Virus record (IMG/VR): IMGVR_UViG_3300027747_000206
Location: 1 to 50,602 of that record
DNA: 50,602 nucleotides
Direction: 5' to 3' (one strand)
From: a virus
Every line of letters begins with the position of its first letter. The stretch's first letter is position 1. The translations under genes and the position numbers were made by a program. Under the pieces are notes generated by a model. That model was not told where the DNA came from. It made no database searches and was given only the letters and a program-made list of their open reading frames with translations. Of this stretch, positions 46,690-50,602 are shown piece after piece.

Positions 46690-47164
46690 CTATCTTCTCC
46701 TTGAGAGTTTCTCTTACTTGGTTGTAGGTGGATATGCAAGCGTTGAGTGCGAGGATGGCCTTGTCACCGTCTGCTGTGATGTTGATAAGATCTTGAGAAG
46801 TCTTTGGGTCAAGATCGGCTCTTGCATTTGAATCTCCGCTGGCAGTTCTGGTGGAGTCGGCGGTACATACACTATTGGAGGCGAAGGGGACTGACAAGCG
46901 CAAAGCCCCAGACTGCACGTCAGCAGTAAGCTTGAAAATCTTAGTCTGTGCTTCATCATTTGCCTTCCTCAATTCATTTGTGGTTGTAGTTACTTTGGCG
47001 TTTAGCTCGGTTTCTTTGGCACGAGCTTCTTGATTAGCTCTTGCAACCTTTGCCACAGCCTCGTCATAACATTCTTTATATCCTGCGTGGTGACCATAAA
47101 AATATGCTCCTGTGATCGTAAGTATTACACTCAGTAGTACCCACGGGTTGAATAAACTAAACAT
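46682..47164 (-). CDS. Rz: Rz-like inner-membrane spanin (160 aa)
   Basis: An N-terminal anchor (FNPWVLLSVILTITGAYFYG) is followed by a charged periplasmic coiled coil (residues about 35-85: AVAKVARANQEARAKETELN) and a C-terminal region with two Cys. The Rz1-like lipoprotein frame lies entirely inside it in the +1 frame. The ATG overlaps the stop of the -1 frameshift product upstream (TAATG). With Rz1 it would fuse inner and outer membranes in the last step of lysis. Confidence 0.8.
   Translation of the reverse strand: MFSLFNPWVLLSVILTITGAYFYGHHAGYKECYDEAVAKVARANQEARAKETELNAKVTTTTNELRKANDEAQTKIFKLTADVQSGALRLSVPFASNSVCTADSTRTASGDSNARADLDPKTSQDLINITADGDKAILALNACISTYNQVRETLKEKIDD
46714..46956 (-). 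CDS. Rz1: Rz1-like outer-membrane spanin lipoprotein, embedded in Rz
   Basis: Embedded in the +1 frame within Rz. Signal peptide MKHRLRFSSLLLTCSLGL ends in a lipobox LCAC (lipidated Cys at C21 counted from this Met), followed by a Pro-rich SPSPPIVYVPPTPPELP segment, the classic Rz1 composition. The start was set at the second Met of the tandem pair. Nested Rz/Rz1 genes are known for phages of Gram-negative bacteria. Confidence 0.8.
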   Translation of the reverse strand: MKHRLRFSSLLLTCSLGLCACQSPSPPIVYVPPTPPELPAEIQMQEPILTQRLLKILSTSQQTVTRPSSHSTLAYPPTTK

Positions 47165-47325
47165 TACTTTGAATCCAAATGATACTTAGACTTTTGATAC
47201 TCGTTGTGAACATAGTACATCAACCCAACAAACTCAAGCACCAAAATCAAAATTGCAGCGCAAACGGTTGCCCGTACTTGGTACTTTTCAATAAGAAGTC
47301 TACGTCTGTACGCAGCTTCTGCCAC
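47164..47325 (-). CDS. Membrane-anchor segment read by -1 frameshift (or from a GTG start)
   Basis: In the -1 frame relative to the 157-aa gene, codons from the slippery site run through a coiled-coil-like AVAEAAYRRRLLIEKYQ into a membrane helix (VCAAILILVLEFVGLMYYV) and end HNEYQKSKYHLDSK, stopping with TAATG at the Rz start. A GTG at 47325 could start a separate 53-aa peptide, but it has no good ribosome site. The frame joins the upstream coiled coil smoothly, which favours frameshifting or an indel. Confidence 0.5.
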   Translation of the reverse strand: MAEAAYRRRLLIEKYQVRATVCAAILILVLEFVGLMYYVHNEYQKSKYHLDSK

Positions 47326-47720
47326 GGCTTTTTTTGCTCACGCTCAACTTTCTCACGTTCTTTTTGCACCACTACCCGCATATCAGCAAACTTAGACCAA
47401 AGTCCTGGCATCCCTACCTGATAGATAATCATCTCTCTTAAATCAGTTTCCATCTGTTGCATCTGCTCTTGACGCAATACCCTGTTCATGGCTTCTTCAT
47501 TGATGGAAATATTTTTGGGTAAAGGAACTTTTTGAGCCTCCTTCTCAGCAACCTTGAACTCTTCGTTGTGCGTGAAGAACTTACCCAAATGCTGACTGAT
47601 GTCGGTGACTATCCCTGATAAATCTTTACCATCTTCTTTGAACTCGTTATAAAGCTCCACGCATTCTTTGATTCCTGCGTGTGCCGCCTTACAAGCCGCA
47701 AAAATGGTGATTGGATCCAT
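47247..47720 (-). CDS. Lysis-region coiled-coil protein (157 aa zero-frame; 185 aa with -1 frameshift)
   Basis: The helical N-terminus MDPITIFAACKAAHAGIKEC and middle (NRVLRQEQMQQMETDLREMI, then IYQVGMPGLWSKFADMRVVV) fit a family I recall in marine and freshwater phages, whose members end in a membrane helix. Here the zero frame ends without one (PWQKLRTDVDFLLKSTKYGQ), while the -1 frame after A AAA AAG supplies the helix. The 185-aa product would be tethered to the membrane. Function unknown; its place before Rz suggests lysis or membrane interaction. Confidence 0.6.
   Translation of the reverse strand: MDPITIFAACKAAHAGIKECVELYNEFKEDGKDLSGIVTDISQHLGKFFTHNEEFKVAEKEAQKVPLPKNISINEEAMNRVLRQEQMQQMETDLREMIIYQVGMPGLWSKFADMRVVVQKEREKVEREQKKPWQKLRTDVDFLLKSTKYGQPFALQF
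47328..47334 (-). promoter_or_regulatory. A AAA AAG slippery heptamer, candidate -1 frameshift site
   Basis: In the zero frame the codons read CAA AAA AAG, giving the canonical bacterial -1 slippery heptamer A AAA AAG within a run of seven A (47335-47329). Slippage enters the frame encoding the membrane helix. A homopolymer indel in the assembly would produce the same picture. Confidence 0.5.
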
Positions 47721-47723
47721 TTG

Positions 47724-49097
47724 TTAATTTTTTAATCCCGCCAACATTCTTTTGTTATATTGTGTATACAGAGAATTGGGATCGTCGTGATCGATGGTGT
47801 TAAAACCTATAATCCTATTGCTATTAGGATTTATTGTGTACTCTTTACCGCCTGAAATAATATGGACATATCCATTTTGATCATTATATTGATCTGTTAT
47901 TGGATTAATTTTTGATGAATAAACATCCCCTATAGCATTTGTGCTTTGTGATGCAGGTCTATAAACAGGAACTGGAATAGAACTAGAACTAGCTCTAGCT
48001 CTATCTGCAACAAATTTTAAATCTTCAGCAGTTGGTGCTATTGAGTTTGCATCACTAGCCAATAATAAAGATTGCATATAAGGTGTCCAATCTTTATATT
48101 GCCCTTTGTAAAGTTGGTTCATAATAGCCACAGAATTTTCTGGATTTGTAGCCTTTGCTATTCTTGCTAAATTATTAACATCTTTTGCAGATAAATTTGG
48201 ATATTGTGATATTTCTTTTAAAAGAGTTGGGTCAGTTATCCCAAACACTTTTTGTACATTTTGATATGAATCATATTGATTGATCAATGCTTGTTTATCA
48301 GCAACACTAGTTAATGCTTTGATTTGATCACCAATTGTTTTTGTTGGATCATAAGTGGTATTGGCAGAAGGTTGACTTGTAAAACCTTGTGCTTGTGCAA
48401 AACCTTGTGCTTGTTGGATTGCTTGTGGTTGTTGCATTGCCTGTGGTTGTTGCATTGCCTGTGGTTGTTGCATTGCAGACATACTTGCAAGTGGTGAAGG
48501 TGGTGTAACACTTGTAAGTATAGGTGTACCCTCTGATGTGTAAGGCCCTTGTGGGCCATATAACACATCATCACGCAACATATTTGTTGTATCCACCAAA
48601 GGAATTATTGGTGGAGGTGGTGTAACACTTGTAAGTATAGGTGTACCTTCTGATGTGAAAGGCCCTTGTGGGCCATATAACATATCATTATCAAAACCAC
48701 CTCTCATATCTCTTAAAGGACTTATTGGTGGAGGTGGTGTAACACTTGTAAGTATAGGTGTACCTTCTGATGTGTAAGGCCCTTGTGGGCGATACAACAT
48801 ATCATTATCTTGACCACCTCTCATATCTCTTAAAGGATTTATTGGTGGAGGAGTTGTTGGAAAACCAGTTGAACCTGTTTGACTTGAATCAGTGGGATAA
48901 CTTTGTATTGGAGGAGGATTTAAAAAATTAGTTAAACCTGTTTGACCTTGATTAAACAAATTTTTTATGTTTTGATTGGTTTGATAGGCTTCATTTTGAC
49001 TAGCCAATAATTGACGTTGAGCAGTTACATCATCGCCTGTTTGTCCTGCCAAAGCATTCCATTGTGCATTTAAAGTTGGATCTGAAGAAAAAGCCAT
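47724..49097 (-). CDS. Repeat-rich structural-type protein (457 aa)
   Basis: Begins MAFSSDPTLNAQWNALAGQT. Residues about 80-200 hold three 39-residue repeats (LRDMRGGQDNDMLY-PQGPYT, then SEGTPILTSVTPPPP), followed by QPQAMQQPQAM repeats and a C-terminal domain with DLKFVADRARASSSSIPVPV. No membrane segment or enzyme motif. It is the first gene downstream of the fibre/chaperone/XhlA genes. Repeats and Pro content suggest an extended virion protein; role unknown. Confidence 0.55.
   Translation of the reverse strand: MAFSSDPTLNAQWNALAGQTGDDVTAQRQLLASQNEAYQTNQNIKNLFNQGQTGLTNFLNPPPIQSYPTDSSQTGSTGFPTTPPPINPLRDMRGGQDNDMLYRPQGPYTSEGTPILTSVTPPPPISPLRDMRGGFDNDMLYGPQGPFTSEGTPILTSVTPPPPIIPLVDTTNMLRDDVLYGPQGPYTSEGTPILTSVTPPSPLASMSAMQQPQAMQQPQAMQQPQAIQQAQGFAQAQGFTSQPSANTTYDPTKTIGDQIKALTSVADKQALINQYDSYQNVQKVFGITDPTLLKEISQYPNLSAKDVNNLARIAKATNPENSVAIMNQLYKGQYKDWTPYMQSLLLASDANSIAPTAEDLKFVADRARASSSSIPVPVYRPASQSTNAIGDVYSSKINPITDQYNDQNGYVHIISGGKEYTINPNSNRIIGFNTIDHDDPNSLYTQYNKRMLAGLKN
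48502..48852. repeat. Three 117-bp tandem repeats in the 457-aa gene
   Basis: A 117-bp unit (39 codons) containing GGTGTAACACTTGTAAGTAT occurs three times in direct tandem, with sequence differences of only a few positions. An 18-bp CTGTGGTTGTTGCATTGC repeat lies just to the left (about 48424-48476). Confidence 0.8.
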
Positions 49098-49108
49098 AAT
49101 TTATCCTT

Positions 49109-49303
49109 TTACATTCCTAAAAATTTTTTGAAAAACTCACCTGCCACATTAGGCCCCAGAAGAACAAGCAACATCACTCCATAAAGCAAATACTCTATCT
49201 TTGCCATACGCTTTTCCCCCTCTTTGAGAGAGTTGGCTATTTGTTGGTATCTTTCTTCACAGACAGCAACGTGAACAGCTAAATCTTTGTCAGTATCATT
49301 CAT
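49109..49303 (-). CDS. XhlA-like small membrane protein (64 aa)
   Basis: A charged N-terminal coiled coil (EERYQQIANSLKEGEKRMAK) precedes one membrane helix (YLLYGVMLLVLLGPNVAGEF) and a short basic end FFKKFLGM. This matches the layout of hemolysin XhlA-type proteins associated with phage lysis. It overlaps the tail chaperone gene by four bases. The exact role (holin helper or membrane anchor) is not resolved. Confidence 0.6.
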   Translation of the reverse strand: MNDTDKDLAVHVAVCEERYQQIANSLKEGEKRMAKIEYLLYGVMLLVLLGPNVAGEFFKKFLGM

Positions 49304-49743
49304 GGTTCAGTAGGCCAAATCATGTCCCAAGGAAATCTTGTTTCTTTAGGTAAATCCCTGAGTGCTTGCCTGTATGTTGCCCATGTGGTCTTGTTTACTG
49401 GCGCATCTGCAACTTGTGTCCAATCCGTATCTTTAAGCTTTGTATCACGTTGTTCACGCACAGACTTTGCTTGTTGCTCATCTACTACCGTTTTTACAGA
49501 ATCTTCAAAATCAACAATTTTCCATTTGGTAAACCATTGACCATCTATTTGCTCTACGCCATCACGGGCAATCCCTTGATAACGAGTAAATGTTGGAGTA
49601 GGGCCTTCCAAGACTACGCTTGCACCTAGTGAGCTAAGAATCTCAGGCGTTGTGATGTCCCATGTTGGGCCACCGTTTGAAAGCGTATATGCACGAAACT
49701 CTGATTCGTACATTACTTGACCGTCTTGTGTTCTGATTTCCAT
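49300..49743 (-). CDS. Tail fibre assembly chaperone (147 aa)
   Basis: The C-terminal domain REQRDTKLKDTDWTQVADAP, then WATYRQALRDLPKETRFPWD and WPTEP is the signature of the phage tail assembly chaperone family (Phage_tail_APC): R-LK-TDW ... W-YRQALRD ... FPWD-WP. The N-terminus is a small beta domain. It immediately follows the fibre gene that runs off the right edge, as expected for a dedicated fibre-folding helper not found in virions. Confidence 0.8.
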   Translation of the reverse strand: MEIRTQDGQVMYESEFRAYTLSNGGPTWDITTPEILSSLGASVVLEGPTPTFTRYQGIARDGVEQIDGQWFTKWKIVDFEDSVKTVVDEQQAKSVREQRDTKLKDTDWTQVADAPVNKTTWATYRQALRDLPKETRFPWDMIWPTEP

Positions 49744-49752
49744 GATTTGTCC

Positions 49753-50602
49753 TTATGCTATTGCTAAGAAAATGTAAGTTGCTGAACTTGTATTGATTGC
49801 AGCCAATATTGCAGCATTTACAGTAAATCCACCTGTTGTGGTAGTGACTGAGCCAAGCGTTGCGGCCTCTGCTGCTGTGCTATTTAAAAACAAATAGGGG
49901 TCTGTTAATACCGTCATACCACGGGCGGTGTCGTAGACATACCAACCACCAGTTGAATCAGTGCGCTTGATTAACACAAACCTAGCTCCACCCGTAAAGC
50001 CACACGCTATGGCTTGAGTTGTGCCGTTACCTGTGTATGAACCAACTTTAGAAACACCAGCACAAGTAGCAAATAGGTAGGCAACATAGGTTGCGCCAGC
50101 AGAATTAACTGCGCCAGCAATTGATACGGTAAAGACACTTGATGTTGGTGTCGTGTTATTCCAAACAAATGCATTAGATGATGTAGCATCAGTTTTGTTT
50201 AAGTAAATTACATCTGTATTACCCAAAGGTGCGGCATAAACAGCCCATTGATTACCAGCCGCAGACCTACTCTTTACAATCATCAACTCAGGAACTACAC
50301 CAAGATTATGTGTAAACGTTGTATTGGCTCCCGTCCCTGTATAACAAACCTCATCAAAAAATGATGGCGCACGTCCAAAGTTCCAGTTAATATAAGAACT
50401 ACCTGATACATTAACATCATAGTTATCTGCATCAGACCCTAAAACATAACCTGTTTGATTTGCAAAACTAGTTAATGTGTAAACATCCGATACTTCAGCA
50501 CCTGTAGTATTTGAATATACTAAATTTGTTGCTCCACGCAACCTATCAAAAACTTTTGCGGCTTGCCATCCGGGCGTTCTGTCCATAATAAAAGTTGTAT
50601 CA
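49753..50602 (-). CDS. Tail fibre / receptor-binding protein, C-terminal part, enters from the right edge
   Basis: The frame is open to the right edge; the ATG at 50586 is internal because no stop precedes it. Modules include FFDEVCYTGTGANTTFTHNL, then GVVPELMIVKSRS, the VAYLFATCAGVSKVGSYTGN block and CGFTGGARFVLIKRTDSTGG, then WYVYDTARG. The sequence ends NTSSATYIFLAIA, a terminus typical of these repeat-domain fibres. It shares the FFD-V-YTG module with the partial gene at the left edge, so both are probably one gene. It is followed by the fibre chaperone. Confidence 0.7.
   Translation of the reverse strand, partial: DTTFIMDRTPGWQAAKVFDRLRGATNLVYSNTTGAEVSDVYTLTSFANQTGYVLGSDADNYDVNVSGSSYINWNFGRAPSFFDEVCYTGTGANTTFTHNLGVVPELMIVKSRSAAGNQWAVYAAPLGNTDVIYLNKTDATSSNAFVWNNTTPTSSVFTVSIAGAVNSAGATYVAYLFATCAGVSKVGSYTGNGTTQAIACGFTGGARFVLIKRTDSTGGWYVYDTARGMTVLTDPYLFLNSTAAEAATLGSVTTTTGGFTVNAAILAAINTSSATYIFLAIA

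Noticed and set aside
48311-48574. His/Leu-rich minus-strand frame within the 457-aa gene
   Set aside because: It is an out-of-frame reading of the repeats, with no ribosome site.
1-50602. Prophage or integrative element
   Set aside because: No integrase, excisionase, attachment repeat or bacterial flanking gene was seen; the Cro-like regulator alone is not enough.

Overview
The window is a near-complete genome of a tailed double-stranded DNA phage, most likely a short-tailed (podovirus-like) phage of a Gram-negative host. The podovirus reading rests on a P22-type portal, a scaffold, gp4/gp10-like tail-tube proteins and several large internal (ejection-type) proteins, with no tape-measure, sheath or tail-tube genes. 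The Gram-negative reading rests on an Rz/Rz1 spanin pair and a second lipoprotein. No integrase, DNA polymerase, tRNA, rRNA or CRISPR array was seen. The host species cannot be read from the sequence.

Layout. The minus strand carries nearly all genes. From 18.9 kb down to 0.6 kb run the small and large terminase, a 695-aa protein, portal, GroES-like protein, scaffold, major capsid protein, decoration/structural proteins, a tail adaptor, a GIY-YIG homing endonuclease and two tail-fibre proteins. A third fibre gene runs off the left edge, and what looks like its C-terminal part enters from the right edge. The minus-strand late block therefore continues at 50.6 kb with a tail-fibre chaperone, an XhlA-like membrane protein, a repeat-rich protein, a lysis cassette (holin-like, M15 endolysin, Rz/Rz1, lipoprotein), a GNAT plus phosphoesterase pair, two head-tail/tail proteins, a very large virion protein and three internal virion proteins, ending at a strong terminator near 29.8 kb. 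The contig probably comes from a circular or circularly permuted genome broken inside one repetitive fibre gene.

The early regions lie between 19 and 29.8 kb. A Cro/YdaS-like repressor gene (minus) and a ten-gene plus-strand operon diverge from back-to-back promoters near 26.5 kb, with an inverted repeat between them. The minus early operon then encodes a DUF1376 replication protein with a candidate origin inside the gene (consensus DnaA box, 7-bp repeats, 11-bp iterons), a lambda P-like helicase-loader candidate, a RuvC-like resolvase, an HNH protein, a GNAT-like protein and many small accessory proteins. The plus operon encodes small membrane proteins, an SSB-like protein with a DDDLPF tail and a PD-(D/E)XK nuclease, which together look like a recombination module.

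The most unusual features are: a 250-nt leader made of three consecutive fold-back elements in front of the repressor; the candidate origin inside the replication gene; an A AAA AAG slippery site that would attach a membrane anchor to a lysis-region protein; an acidic, independently transcribed moron-like gene; recurrent KKGG-type motifs in several virion proteins; and a truncated tandem copy of a tail adaptor gene.
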